Shown: positions 34,212 to 43,928 of the stretch, one piece after another
Numbering within the stretch: the first letter of the stretch is position 1
Layout of the letters: the number at the start of each line of letters is the position of its first letter
Assembly: GCA_902587325.1 (NCBI GenBank)
Contig: CACIKV010000002.1
Span: 62,001-126,000, forward strand
Reading direction: 5' to 3'
DNA from: an uncultured Bacteroidota bacterium
Lineage (GTDB): Bacteria > Bacteroidota > Bacteroidia > Flavobacteriales > Flavobacteriaceae
Length of the DNA stretch: 64,000 nucleotides
Position numbers and translations under genes: made by a program
Notes under the pieces: generated by a model
Database searches by the model: none
What the model was told of the DNA's origin: nothing
Seen by the model: the letters and a program-made list of their open reading frames with translations, nothing else

Positions 34212-34700
34212 ATGAAAAAAATATTTATTATGCTAGTTTTTTTACTAGCTTCTTGCTCTAGTCCTCAGCAAAATCCAGACTTTGAAAAAAATGTTGAATT
34301 AGCAAAAAATTATTTTGCAACTTTTGTTACTGAAGATTTTGATGCAACTGCTGCTCTTATATCTGATGATGTAGAATGGCAAGGATGTTTTTATGGTACA
34401 ACACTTATGAATAAGGAACAAGCAATGGAATACTCTAAAGGTTGGCATGATGCTATGGAAAACATAACTTATACCGCTGAGAATTATTTGCCTGGTGTAG
34501 ATCCTGAAACTGGATTGCTGAACGGTAGCGTAAGAACTTACGGAACTTGGACAGGAACAAATACTGCTAGCGGTAAAGACTTTGAAATTTCAATGTATCA
34601 CTACTTTACATTTAATGATGATGGTAAAATTATTAATGCTGGCGATTATGGTGATGCAACTGGACTAATAATGGCTGTTGCACCAGATCCAGCTGAATAA
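34212..34700 (+). CDS. SnoaL/NTF2-like lipoprotein
   Basis: A 162-residue lipoprotein (signal IFIMLVFLLASC, Cys16). The mature part resembles an NTF2-like cone fold: NVELAKNYFATFVTEDFDATAALISDDVEW, then a C-terminal sheet with MYHYFTFNDDGKIINAGDYGD. Such proteins bind small hydrophobic ligands or act as isomerases, but no catalytic residues can be assigned. It stands alone between the tRNA-like relic and a strong terminator, so it is likely monocistronic. Base use appears slightly richer in G and C than its neighbours. Confidence 0.75.
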   Translation: MKKIFIMLVFLLASCSSPQQNPDFEKNVELAKNYFATFVTEDFDATAALISDDVEWQGCFYGTTLMNKEQAMEYSKGWHDAMENITYTAENYLPGVDPETGLLNGSVRTYGTWTGTNTASGKDFEISMYHYFTFNDDGKIINAGDYGDATGLIMAVAPDPAE

Positions 34701-34714
34701 ATATGCTAAAACTG

Positions 34715-34740
34715 AAAAGCGCCAATTGGCGCTTTTTTTT
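34715..34740 (+). terminator. Intrinsic terminator after the SnoaL-like gene
   Basis: AAAAGCGCC-AATT-GGCGCTTTT followed by further Ts forms a GC-rich stem and a U-tract, 14 bases after the stop at 34700. It is the clearest rho-independent terminator in the window. Confidence 0.92.
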
Positions 34741-34772
34741 TCATATTTGGCACTTGATTTGTAATTAAATTA

Positions 34773-35903
34773 ATGATGAATTTCTTTGGAAATATTCCTA
34801 TTTCGGGCTGGTCATATTCAACCTTTTCAAATGATAATGTCTCTCTTTTTGATAGGCTTCTTGAAATATTTAAGGAGTTGTTAACTTATACATCCGGAGA
34901 TTTTGATGAAGCTGTAGACTGGTTAAGACAATTAGACAAAGAATATTCTTTGACTACGGAAGATTATACTATCGATGACTTTATCGATGAATTATTAAAC
35001 AAAGGTTTTATATCAACTGAAATAAATGCCAAAGATGGGAAAGAATTAATAAAGATCACATCCAAAATGGAAAAGGCTTTAAGAAAGTTTGCATTAAAAA
35101 AAATTTTTGGACAAATAAAGAAATCAAAACAAGGAAATCACAAATCAAAATATTCAGGATCAAGTGATGATGATAATTCTGATATCAAAAGTTTTGAATT
35201 TGGTGATCCATTTGACAAAATAATTGTAAGTGAAAGTTTAAAGAATATGTATAATCGTACCGGTACTGATGAATTGAATTTAATTTCAGATGATATAGTT
35301 GTAAGTAATGGAAATTTTCAATCTCAAATGAGTACAGTTCTTATGATTGATATAAGTCATAGTATGATATTATATGGTGAGGATAGAATAACACCTGCCA
35401 AAAAAGTCGCTATGGCTTTAGCAGAATTAATAACAACAAGATATCCAAAAGATACATTAGATATAATTGTTTTTGGGAATGAAGCTAAAGTAGTTGAGCT
35501 TAAAGATTTACCCTATTTAAAAGTCGGACCTTATCACACAAATACTGTTGCCGGTATTCAATTAGCTATGGACATTCTTAAAAGAAAAAAGAATAATAAC
35601 AAGCAAATATTGATGATTACAGACGGAAAACCTAGTTGTTTAAAACTTAGAGATGGGAGTTTTTATAAAAACAGCGCTGGCTTAGATCCTAAAATTATTA
35701 ATAAATGTTATAACATGGCAAAACAAGCCAGAAAGTTAAAGATCCCAATCACTACCTTCATGATAGCCCGTGATTCCTATTTACAACATTTTGTTAGAGA
35801 ATTTTCTAAGGCAAATGGAGGTAAGGCATTTTATACGGGTTTAGATAATTTAGGAGAAATGATTTTTGAAGATTATAATAGCAATAAAAAAAGAAAGATA
35901 TAA
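34773..35903 (+). CDS. VWA-domain protein partnered with a MoxR-like AAA ATPase
   Basis: A 376-residue cytoplasmic protein. The N-terminal 150 residues are helical and charged (YTSGDFDEAVDWLRQL and so on), and a von Willebrand A domain spans about 185-370, with the MIDAS-type motif MIDISHSM near residue 192 and MITDGKPSC with the later metal Asp near 290. Such VWA proteins act with MoxR/ChlI-type AAA ATPases as metal-insertion or chaperone machines. The AAA gene follows with no gap. No client protein is encoded nearby. The ATG at 34773 or 34776 is the start. Confidence 0.82.
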   Translation: MMNFFGNIPISGWSYSTFSNDNVSLFDRLLEIFKELLTYTSGDFDEAVDWLRQLDKEYSLTTEDYTIDDFIDELLNKGFISTEINAKDGKELIKITSKMEKALRKFALKKIFGQIKKSKQGNHKSKYSGSSDDDNSDIKSFEFGDPFDKIIVSESLKNMYNRTGTDELNLISDDIVVSNGNFQSQMSTVLMIDISHSMILYGEDRITPAKKVAMALAELITTRYPKDTLDIIVFGNEAKVVELKDLPYLKVGPYHTNTVAGIQLAMDILKRKKNNNKQILMITDGKPSCLKLRDGSFYKNSAGLDPKIINKCYNMAKQARKLKIPITTFMIARDSYLQHFVREFSKANGGKAFYTGLDNLGEMIFEDYNSNKKRKI

Positions 35904-37367
35904 ATGAAAAAACCTAGTATAAAAACCTTAAAAGAGTTGAAGAATTCAGAGTATAAGTCTCAAACAATAAAAGATGAGTTATGTAAAAATCTTTCTATTC
36001 TCCTCAAAAGTGGAAAGCCATCATTTACTGGCATCCATGGCTATGAAAGTACAGTAATTCCGGACTTGGAAAGAGCAATTTTATCCAAACACAATATAAA
36101 TTTCTTAGGACTTAGAGGTCAAGCAAAAACAAGATTAGCCAGAAAAATGATTGATTTATTAGATGAGTGGATACCTTTCATAAAAGGATCTGAAATAAAT
36201 GATGATCCATTATCACCAATTTCTAATTACGGAAAAAAAATTTTGGAAGAAAAAGGTGATAGTACGGAGATTGAATGGTTACACAACTCAGAAAGATTTT
36301 ATGAAAAATTAGCAACACCTGATGTTACCGTCTCTGACTTAATAGGTGATATTGACCCTATAAAAGCTGCATCTCTAAAACTATCTTATGCTGATGAAAG
36401 AGTAATTCATTTCGGTATGATACCAAGAGCTAATAGGTCAATTTTTGTTATAAATGAATTACCAGATTTACAGGCCAGAATTCAAGTAGCATTATTTTCA
36501 ATACTTGAGGAAAAAGAAATCCAAATTAGAGGATTTAAACTGCGCATACCCCTTGACCTACAATTTGTTTTTACTGCAAACCCTGAAGATTATACTAATA
36601 GAGGCAGCATAGTAACACCATTAAAGGATAGAATTGGTTCCCAAATCATTACTCATTATCCATTAACTACCGAAATTTCAAAAAAAATTACGGATCAAGA
36701 ATCAAATTTTATTGATGACAATATATATGTTCCAGAAATTGCAAAAGATTTAGTTGAGGAAATCAATTTTGCTGCCAGAAGAAGTGATTATGTTGACTAT
36801 AAAAGTGGAGTTAGTGCAAGAATGAGTATTACAGCGTTTGAGAATTTGGTAAGTACAACCAAGAGAAGAATGCTAATTAACGGTGAAGATAGCTCCTCTG
36901 TAAGACTTTCAGATTTTGGTGGAATAATCCCTTCTATCAATGGAAAAATTGAGTTAGTGTATGAAGGTGAAGAACAAGGAGCTGATCAGATTTCCTATGA
37001 CCTTATAAATGAAGGTGTAAAATCAATATTTGTTAAATATTTTCCAGAAATAAAGAAATTAAAGAAGGAAGAAGAGATATCACCATATGATGAAATTACT
37101 GAATGGTTTATTATGAGTAACAAGGAGATTTTTATTGGAGATGAGTTTACTAACAGTGAATATGAAAAAATATTGAATAGTATTAAACCTCTTAATACTT
37201 TTATTGATAAGTATTGTAAAAATGAAAGCACAAAAGATTTATTATTTATAAAAGAGATATTACTCTGGGGTTTATCTGCTTTTAAGAAATTAGATAAAAA
37301 TAGAATGTTAGATGGATTAGAATTTAAAGACTCGCTCGGGACCTACTTCAACGATATAAATAAATAA
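35904..37367 (+). CDS. MoxR/ChlI-like AAA+ ATPase
   Basis: A 487-residue AAA+ protein resembling the magnesium-chelatase I subunit/MoxR group. The Walker A motif is GLRGQAKT near residues 69-76. The Walker B region reads SIFVINELPDLQ near 179, with Asn184-Glu185 where most AAA proteins have Asp-Glu; similar NELPDL sequences occur in other members of this family, as I recall. Sensor 1 is FTANPEDYTNRGS, and an arginine-finger region follows (LKDRIGSQ). The C-terminal half has the helical lid. It likely remodels a target together with the VWA protein encoded just upstream. Confidence 0.85.
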   Translation: MKKPSIKTLKELKNSEYKSQTIKDELCKNLSILLKSGKPSFTGIHGYESTVIPDLERAILSKHNINFLGLRGQAKTRLARKMIDLLDEWIPFIKGSEINDDPLSPISNYGKKILEEKGDSTEIEWLHNSERFYEKLATPDVTVSDLIGDIDPIKAASLKLSYADERVIHFGMIPRANRSIFVINELPDLQARIQVALFSILEEKEIQIRGFKLRIPLDLQFVFTANPEDYTNRGSIVTPLKDRIGSQIITHYPLTTEISKKITDQESNFIDDNIYVPEIAKDLVEEINFAARRSDYVDYKSGVSARMSITAFENLVSTTKRRMLINGEDSSSVRLSDFGGIIPSINGKIELVYEGEEQGADQISYDLINEGVKSIFVKYFPEIKKLKKEEEISPYDEITEWFIMSNKEIFIGDEFTNSEYEKILNSIKPLNTFIDKYCKNESTKDLLFIKEILLWGLSAFKKLDKNRMLDGLEFKDSLGTYFNDINK

Positions 37368-37372
37368 TTTTT

Positions 37373-37879
37373 TTAGTTTGAAAACCACTTATGCTTTCCA
37401 AAGAAATTTCTTTCAACAACTTTTTTGTTTGACAAGTACCAATCTAAACCAGAAATAACACTATTAAGATATTTTTTTAAGTTTGGTTTAAAAAATAAGT
37501 AGTGTGGGATAAAAGATAGAATTTTCGATTTTTCCCTCAAAAACCATGGATATACAGCTATACATAAATAAACCTTATCGTTCTTTTCAATAATCTCCCA
37601 TTTTACTAAAGATTTTTTTCCATTTTTTCTACCAATTAATAACTCATAGCCTCTTTTTTCTTCCCATTTTGTAAAGTTTCGGATTAATTTAATTCCATTA
37701 AGGTAAGTAAGCTCATCACATGACCCTTTCCCCGGCCATTTAATAACATTATTTGATTTACAAAATGGATGGTAAAGTTCAAGATTTTTAGGCGATGAAA
37801 TTAAGTTCCATATCTCATCCCTATTTGAGTTAATTCTTTTTATTAATTTAACACTCCATGAATTTTTGTACTCAATCAT
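37373..37879 (-). CDS. SRPBCC-superfamily protein
   Basis: A 168-residue soluble protein with the layout of the SRPBCC/START-like helix-grip fold: INSNRDEIWNLISSPKNLELYHPFCKSN at the N-terminus, beta strands in the middle (KKSLVKWEII, VYLCIAVYPW), and a C-terminal helix (NSVISGLDWYLSN). Such domains bind hydrophobic ligands. It has no signal peptide. The gene converges on the AAA gene with a five-base gap. The function is unknown. Confidence 0.7.
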   Translation of the reverse strand: MIEYKNSWSVKLIKRINSNRDEIWNLISSPKNLELYHPFCKSNNVIKWPGKGSCDELTYLNGIKLIRNFTKWEEKRGYELLIGRKNGKKSLVKWEIIEKNDKVYLCIAVYPWFLREKSKILSFIPHYLFFKPNLKKYLNSVISGLDWYLSNKKVVERNFFGKHKWFSN

Positions 37880-37901
37880 TAAGCTAACATAATTTTATTT
37901 T

Positions 37902-38309
37902 ATGATTTTTCAAAAGGAAATAGTAATTGAGCCACATCCCAGAGGATTTCATTTAATAAGTGAAAATATTTTTAATGTATTACCTAAAATGAGTGGATTA
38001 GTTCATGTCTTTATAAAGCACACATCAGCAAGTTTAACAATTAATGAAAATGCTGACCCAAGTGTAAGGGTTGATTTTGAGACTCATTTTAACAAACTAG
38101 TTTCAGACCAAGATGATCATTACACTCACATTACTGAGGGACTCGATGATATGACATCTCACATTAAAAGTTCTCTATTGGGATCATCAATTAGCTTTCC
38201 TATAACAGATGGAATTCCACAAATTGGAATATGGCAAGGAATTTATTTATGTGAACATAGGGATCATGCCTCATCAAGAAAATTATTTATAACAATTATA
38301 GGAGAATAA
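37902..38309 (+). CDS. YjbQ family protein (UPF0047)
   Basis: A 135-residue protein of the secondary thiamine-phosphate synthase (YjbQ) family. Signatures: VFIKHTSASLTINENADPSVR, HITEGLDDMTSHIKSSLLGSS, and the C-terminal WQGIYLCEHRDHASSRKLF. The fold and invariant histidines suggest an enzyme with a phosphate-like ligand; a weak thiamine-phosphate synthase activity has been reported for the family, but the true role is unclear. ATG at 37902. Confidence 0.9.
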   Translation: MIFQKEIVIEPHPRGFHLISENIFNVLPKMSGLVHVFIKHTSASLTINENADPSVRVDFETHFNKLVSDQDDHYTHITEGLDDMTSHIKSSLLGSSISFPITDGIPQIGIWQGIYLCEHRDHASSRKLFITIIGE

Positions 38310-38322
38310 GACATTATGTCTT
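38308..38322 (+). terminator. Possible terminator hairpin after yjbQ
   Basis: AAGACAT-T-ATGTCTT is a 7-bp inverted repeat overlapping the yjbQ stop and followed by TTGGTTT. The U-tract is weak, so the call is tentative. Confidence 0.3.
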
Positions 38323-38401
38323 GGTTTACAACCAATTAAAATGTCATTTTGGCAATTTATATAAAAGGAATGTGATTTGATATACGTTAAATAAATAATT
38401 A

Positions 38402-40984
38402 ATGAAAACAGATCAATTTACATTTAAAACACAAGAAATTCTTCAAGATTCTCAACAAAAGGCACTTGAAAAAAGTCACCAGACTGTTGAAAATTCTCAT
38501 ATCTTAAAGTCAATTATTGATAATGATGATAATATTTTTCCATATGTTTCTAGTCAGTTGGAGGTAAATAATGAAATTATTAAATCTACAGTTGAAAAGA
38601 TGATTGATTCTTTACCTAAGGTCAATGGTGATTTTGTGGGATTTTCACAAGATTCATCAAAAACTTTGATGAAAGCGATAAATCACTCAAAAAAAATGGG
38701 GGATAATTATGTTTCAATTGATCATTTATTAATCTCATTAATTGACTCTAACAATGAATTATCAAAGATTTTGATTGGATTTGGATATAACCTAGATAAA
38801 GTAAAAAAGATTTTGGTAAATATGAGGAAAGGTGAAAAAGTAAAATCATCATCAGATGATACTAACTTAAACTCCCTTGAAAAATATGCTATTAACCTCA
38901 CATCAAAAGCAAGTGAAGGTAAATTAGATCCCGTAATTGGTAGAGATGATGAAATAAGAAGATTGTTGCAAATTTTATCTAGGAGATCAAAAAATAATCC
39001 AATTTTAGTTGGGGAGCCTGGTACTGGAAAGACAGCTATCGTTGAGGGATTAGCAAAAAGAATCATTGAAGGTGATGTACCTGAGGACTTGAAAGAAAAA
39101 ATGATTTATGCTCTTGACATGGGCGCATTAATTGCAGGCGCAAAGTATAAAGGAGAATTTGAAGAAAGATTAAAATCTGTGATTAAAGAAATTACAACTT
39201 CCGATGGAAGAATAATCTTATTTATTGATGAAATTCACACACTTGTTGGAGCAGGGGGAGGCCAAGGCTCTATGGATGCAGCAAATATTTTAAAGCCTGC
39301 ATTGGCAAGAGGTGATCTCAGAGCAATTGGTGCAACTACACTTGATGAGTTTCAGAAATACTTCGAAAAAGATAAGGCACTTGAAAGAAGATTTCAGAAA
39401 GTCTATGTTAATGAACCAGATATTGAGAATTCAATTTCAATTTTAAGAGGAATCAAAGAGAAGTACGAAGCTCATCATAAAGTAAAAATTTTAGATGAAG
39501 CTCTTATTGGAGCTGTTAAATTATCAAGTAGATATATATCTAACAGATTTTTACCGGATAAAGCTATTGATTTAATGGATGAATCTGCCTCAAAGCTAAG
39601 GTTAGAAATAAATTCAAAACCTGAAGAACTTGATACGCTTGATAGAAAAATAAGACAAATTGAAATAGAATTGGTTGCAATAACTAGAGAAAAAGACAAA
39701 AAGAAGATTAAAAAACTTAATGATCAATTGGCCGAATATAAAGAAGAAAGAAACTTATTGTTTACAAAATGGGAAAATGAAAAGAATGTAATTGAAAGGG
39801 TACAGCAAACAAAAATCAATATAGACGAATTAAGATCCCAAGCAGAAAAATATGAAAGAGATGGTGATTACGCAAAAGTTGCTGAGCTAAGATATGGTAA
39901 GATCAAAGATTTTCAAGAAAAACTCAAAGATTATGAATTGGAAATGACTAAACAGTTTAATGAAGATTCATTATTGAGTGAAGAAGTTACATATGATCAT
40001 ATAGCTGAGGTTGTATCAAAATGGACTGGAATTCCTATATCAAAAATGCTAAAATCTGAAAAATCAAAGCTTCTAGAGCTTGAAAGCCAAATATCTAATA
40101 GGCTAGTTGGTCAAAAAGATGCTGTTGAGTCAGTAAGCGATTCAATTAGAAGGAGTAGATCTGGTTTACAAGATGAAAATAGACCAATTGGTAGTTTTTT
40201 ATTTTTAGGTACAACAGGTGTTGGAAAAACTGAGCTGGCTAAGGCTATAGCTGAAATTTTATTTGATGATGAACAAAATATTGTCAGAATAGATATGAGT
40301 GAGTATCAAGAACAACATTCAGTTAGTCGTTTAATTGGTGCTCCTCCTGGATATGTTGGATATGATGAGGGAGGACAGTTAACTGAAGCTATTAGAAGAA
40401 GACCTTATTCAGTTATTCTACTGGATGAAATTGAAAAAGCACATCCTGACACTTTTAATATTTTACTTCAATTACTTGATGAAGGAAGATTAACTGATAG
40501 CAAAGGAAGAACAGCAGACTTTAGAAATACCATTGTAATTATGACTAGTAATATGGGTAGCGAAGAAATTCAAAGATCCTTTGAAGAGATTGATGATTTT
40601 AATAAAGCTAAATCTAGAGCATTGGATTCCACTATGATGCTTCTAAAAAAATCATTGAAACCAGAATTTTTAAATAGAATTGATGATATAATTTTATTCT
40701 CACCTTTGACTAAAATGGAAATTAAAAAAATTGTTGAGTTACAATTTGAGATTATTTCTAAAAAATTAAAAAATAAAAATATTAATCTATCCATTACTGA
40801 TGACGCACTTGACAAATTGACTGATTTGGGATTTGATCCAGAGTATGGTGCAAGGCCAGTTAAAAGAGTAATTCAAAAAAATATTCTTGATAATTTAAGT
40901 AAGATGATTTTGTCTGAAAAAGTTAGTACCAAGAATAAATTAGTGGTCGACTTTTTTGGAGATGAAATTGTAATAAGGAATTAA
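38402..40984 (+). CDS. clpB: ATP-dependent chaperone ClpB
   Basis: An 860-residue Hsp100 disaggregase. It contains the Clp N domain (residues 1-150), a first AAA+ domain with Walker A GEPGTGKTAIVEG near residue 206 and Walker B IILFIDEIH, the ClpB-specific middle coiled coil (about 400-520), and a second AAA+ domain with GTTGVGKTELAKA near 607 and Walker B VILLDEIEKAHPD. It lacks the IGL/F loop of ClpA/ClpX-type protease partners. It frees aggregated proteins with DnaK. No CIRCE-like element is seen upstream. Confidence 0.97.
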   Translation: MKTDQFTFKTQEILQDSQQKALEKSHQTVENSHILKSIIDNDDNIFPYVSSQLEVNNEIIKSTVEKMIDSLPKVNGDFVGFSQDSSKTLMKAINHSKKMGDNYVSIDHLLISLIDSNNELSKILIGFGYNLDKVKKILVNMRKGEKVKSSSDDTNLNSLEKYAINLTSKASEGKLDPVIGRDDEIRRLLQILSRRSKNNPILVGEPGTGKTAIVEGLAKRIIEGDVPEDLKEKMIYALDMGALIAGAKYKGEFEERLKSVIKEITTSDGRIILFIDEIHTLVGAGGGQGSMDAANILKPALARGDLRAIGATTLDEFQKYFEKDKALERRFQKVYVNEPDIENSISILRGIKEKYEAHHKVKILDEALIGAVKLSSRYISNRFLPDKAIDLMDESASKLRLEINSKPEELDTLDRKIRQIEIELVAITREKDKKKIKKLNDQLAEYKEERNLLFTKWENEKNVIERVQQTKINIDELRSQAEKYERDGDYAKVAELRYGKIKDFQEKLKDYELEMTKQFNEDSLLSEEVTYDHIAEVVSKWTGIPISKMLKSEKSKLLELESQISNRLVGQKDAVESVSDSIRRSRSGLQDENRPIGSFLFLGTTGVGKTELAKAIAEILFDDEQNIVRIDMSEYQEQHSVSRLIGAPPGYVGYDEGGQLTEAIRRRPYSVILLDEIEKAHPDTFNILLQLLDEGRLTDSKGRTADFRNTIVIMTSNMGSEEIQRSFEEIDDFNKAKSRALDSTMMLLKKSLKPEFLNRIDDIILFSPLTKMEIKKIVELQFEIISKKLKNKNINLSITDDALDKLTDLGFDPEYGARPVKRVIQKNILDNLSKMILSEKVSTKNKLVVDFFGDEIVIRN

Positions 40985-41007
40985 TTTCATACTTTAATTG
41001 AGTATTT

Positions 41008-42294
41008 ATGAAATACCTTTCTTTTTTATTTTTTTTTATTTCTATCGTTTCATATTCTCAAAAATTTGATGAAAAGGTAAATCTTCTGATTAATGAGAAT
41101 ATTGCTGAAATAATTGAGCTGAGACATTGGTTCCACGAAAATGCTGAGCTAAGTAATCGTGAATTTAAAACATCTGAAAGAATTGCTGAGGAACTTATTA
41201 AAATTGGATATAATCCACAAACAGGAATTGCAAAAACTGGTGTTGTTGCAATTCTAAATGAAGGCAAACCAGGGCCTGTTGTTGGGCTAAGAGCTGATAT
41301 TGATGGACTTCCTGTTAAAGAACGCGCAAATATTCCTTGGGCATCTAAAATGACAGGAATTTATAATGGTGAAACAGTACCTGTTATGCATGCATGCGGT
41401 CATGATATGCATACTGCGATTTTATTAGCTACAGCAAAAATTTTATACGAAATTAGGGATGAAATTCCAGGTCAAGTAAAATTTATTTTTCAACCTGCAG
41501 AAGAAGGCGCTCCTGCCGGTGAAGAGGGTGGTGCACAATTAATGGTAAAAGAGGGAGTTTTAAAAAATCCTGACGTTGATGCAATATTTGGTCTACATGT
41601 TTGGTCTGGTTTATATGCAGGACAAGTTCATCTAAGACCACAAGGTATAATGGCAGCTGTTAATGAGTTTAGAATTGATTTAAAAGGAGTTCAGACACAT
41701 GGATCTACACCCTGGACTGGTAGAGATCCAATTGTTACAGCTGCGCAGATTGTTAACTCATTGCAAACAATAGTAAGTAGAAGCTTACCATTAACTGAGG
41801 CAGGTGCTGTTGTGACAATTGGTAGTATTCATGGCGGAGTAAGGAGTAATATTATTCCTGAAGATTTATATATGTTAGGTACCATTAGAACCTTAGACAA
41901 TGATATGAAAACTATAGTTCTTAAAAGATTAGAGGAAATAGTGTATAATGTTGCTAAATCTAATAATATTGAAGCTAAAATTACATATATGGTATCATAC
42001 CCAATCACATACAATGATCCATTTTTATACAAAGAAGTTCTTCCCACATTAAAAAGAGTAAATGGCGAAAAAAATGTTTTTTTAATGAGGGCAATTACTG
42101 GTGCAGAGGACTTTTCTTATTTTCAAGAAAAAATACCTGGAATATATTTTTTTATTGGTGGATCAAAAAATGGCACGGATCTAACTAAGGTAGCTCCTCA
42201 TCACACTCCAGATTTTTACGTTGATGATTCTGCTATCGAAACTGGTATTAGATCAATGACTTCTTTAACGATTGATTATCTATTAAATAATTAA
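41008..42294 (+). CDS. M20 family amidohydrolase, exported
   Basis: A 428-residue zinc peptidase of the M20D (IAA-amino acid hydrolase/hippurate hydrolase-like) family, with a signal peptide (LSFLFFFISIVSYSQ). The metal-binding motif PVMHACGHDMHTAILL and the Glu pair of FQPAEEGAPAGEEGGA are present, as is the dimerisation/lid domain (LKGVQTHGSTPW). It would hydrolyse N-acylated amino acids or small peptides in the periplasm. The stop shares TTAA with the convergent amidase gene's stop. The ATG at 41008 is 23 bases after clpB. Confidence 0.88.
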   Translation: MKYLSFLFFFISIVSYSQKFDEKVNLLINENIAEIIELRHWFHENAELSNREFKTSERIAEELIKIGYNPQTGIAKTGVVAILNEGKPGPVVGLRADIDGLPVKERANIPWASKMTGIYNGETVPVMHACGHDMHTAILLATAKILYEIRDEIPGQVKFIFQPAEEGAPAGEEGGAQLMVKEGVLKNPDVDAIFGLHVWSGLYAGQVHLRPQGIMAAVNEFRIDLKGVQTHGSTPWTGRDPIVTAAQIVNSLQTIVSRSLPLTEAGAVVTIGSIHGGVRSNIIPEDLYMLGTIRTLDNDMKTIVLKRLEEIVYNVAKSNNIEAKITYMVSYPITYNDPFLYKEVLPTLKRVNGEKNVFLMRAITGAEDFSYFQEKIPGIYFFIGGSKNGTDLTKVAPHHTPDFYVDDSAIETGIRSMTSLTIDYLLNN

Positions 42295-43928
42295 TTTTTT
42301 GAATTTTCAGGAGCTTTTCTCTTCTTTGAAATTTGTTCATAAGAATATCCAATTTCATAAAGCTTTTGTTCAGATTTTGATTTGGTAATAAATGTTAAGC
42401 CTACAGGTTGATTATTATTTCTAAATCCCATAGGTACAGTAAGACAAGGATTGTGAGCAACTGCTGCATAAGCAGCGTGATAATTATTAATAGAAACAAC
42501 AGCATCTATATTAAACTTATCTAAGGCAGAATCAAAAAATTTATTTCCATTCTTAGATAATTCATTTTTTAAAGATTTGAAATCTGAAATACTTAAGGTA
42601 TCCTCTATTATTGACCTAAAAATCCCTTGACCATATGGTGATCTAATTACAGAATCTAACGAATTATAATTGATAATTGTTTTTATATCGTTTACTAACA
42701 AATCTTCATTTCCATAATCTTTTAAATATTTTACTAAATCTACTCTCATGTCCTCATCCAATAGTTTTCGAAAATTGGTAAGAGGGATATTAGATTGTTT
42801 TATTTCAATCATTTTAGCACCAAAAGATTTTAATAAATCAATATTTTCTTTATACAGTGAATCGTTTTTGTAATAATTAGAGTAATAACCTAAACTATAA
42901 TTTTCAATTTTACTTTTTTTTACAAAACTTATATCAATTGGATTTGAATCGTAGGAAAATGAATCATTACCATCATATCCTAATATTGCATTCATTAGAA
43001 TTATATTATCAATTACAAATTTTGTCATTGGGCCTGCAGTATCTAATGTTGATGAAATTGGAACAATACCTGATCTACTTACTGATCCTATTGTCGGTTT
43101 CATTCCAACAAGAGAATTTGATGAAGAAGGTGACAATATTGAACCTGAAGTTTCAGATCCAATTGAAACAGAAGCTAAATTTGAAGCGATAGCAACACCA
43201 CTTCCTGAACTTGAACCCCCTGTATCAATTTTCATTCTGCCATATGGATTTAAAGTTTGACCGCCCATTGAGCTGTAACCATTTGGACAACCTAAACAAA
43301 AATAATTTGCCCATTCACTTAAGTTTGTTTTTCCTAAAATTATAGCTCCTTTTTCTTTTAATTTTTCTACGATATATGAATCTCGAGTTATATTATTTTT
43401 TAAACTAAAAGCACCCGCGGTCGTTGCTAGACCATCAAAACCAACGTTATCCTTTAAAAGAATTGGTATTCCATAAATAGAGTATTTTTTACTTTGAGAA
43501 TTTTGATCACGTAATTTTGCTTCACTTAAAACATTTTTATTAATTGAAATAATTGAATTTAAAAATTGGTCTTTATCAAATTCAATTAAATATATTCTTG
43601 ATAAGTAAAAAAGAGTTAGTTCCTCATAAGAAAAATCTTTTTTAGAGATACTATTTTGAATTTCAGGAATTGATTTTTCAATTATTAAATCTTTTATCTG
43701 ATCATATCTACTTTTCAGAAATTTTGAAATTTCATTTTCAAACTCATTTATATAATTATTTTTATCGTTTGAAATACTTTGAATTATCTTATATCTTAAT
43801 CTTTGATTCTCGTTTTTTGAACTTTTTATAATTTCATTTGTCTGGTCAAAATTAGTCCAAGCTTTTAAACTGTTTTCGTCACATGAAATAGTGGTAATTA
43901 TGATAAAAAGTAGTATTATAGTTCTCAT
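42291..43928 (-). CDS. Amidase signature family lipoprotein
   Basis: A 545-residue amidase with a lipoprotein signal (TIILLFIIITTISC). The Ser-cisSer-Lys triad is evident: lysine in PILLKDNVGFDG, the serines in TGGSSSGSGVAIASN and SIGSETSGSILSPSS. A long N-terminal region (residues 20-130) precedes the catalytic domain, as in similar exported amidases. Its substrate is unknown; anchored extracytoplasmic amidases are thought to work on peptides or exogenous amides. It overlaps murF by four bases, an odd pairing for a cytoplasmic wall-synthesis gene. Confidence 0.85.
   Translation of the reverse strand: MRTIILLFIIITTISCDENSLKAWTNFDQTNEIIKSSKNENQRLRYKIIQSISNDKNNYINEFENEISKFLKSRYDQIKDLIIEKSIPEIQNSISKKDFSYEELTLFYLSRIYLIEFDKDQFLNSIISINKNVLSEAKLRDQNSQSKKYSIYGIPILLKDNVGFDGLATTAGAFSLKNNITRDSYIVEKLKEKGAIILGKTNLSEWANYFCLGCPNGYSSMGGQTLNPYGRMKIDTGGSSSGSGVAIASNLASVSIGSETSGSILSPSSSNSLVGMKPTIGSVSRSGIVPISSTLDTAGPMTKFVIDNIILMNAILGYDGNDSFSYDSNPIDISFVKKSKIENYSLGYYSNYYKNDSLYKENIDLLKSFGAKMIEIKQSNIPLTNFRKLLDEDMRVDLVKYLKDYGNEDLLVNDIKTIINYNSLDSVIRSPYGQGIFRSIIEDTLSISDFKSLKNELSKNGNKFFDSALDKFNIDAVVSINNYHAAYAAVAHNPCLTVPMGFRNNNQPVGLTFITKSKSEQKLYEIGYSYEQISKKRKAPENSKN

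Noticed and set aside
38310-38401. HrcA/CIRCE-like operator before clpB
   Set aside because: Only short AT-rich inverted repeats (GGTT/AACC, AAAATG/CATTTT) are present; the CIRCE half-sites TTAGCACTC/GAGTGCTAA are absent.
42938-43192. 84-codon plus-strand frame inside the amidase
   Set aside because: It is antisense to the conserved catalytic region; its leucine-rich composition mirrors the amidase codons.
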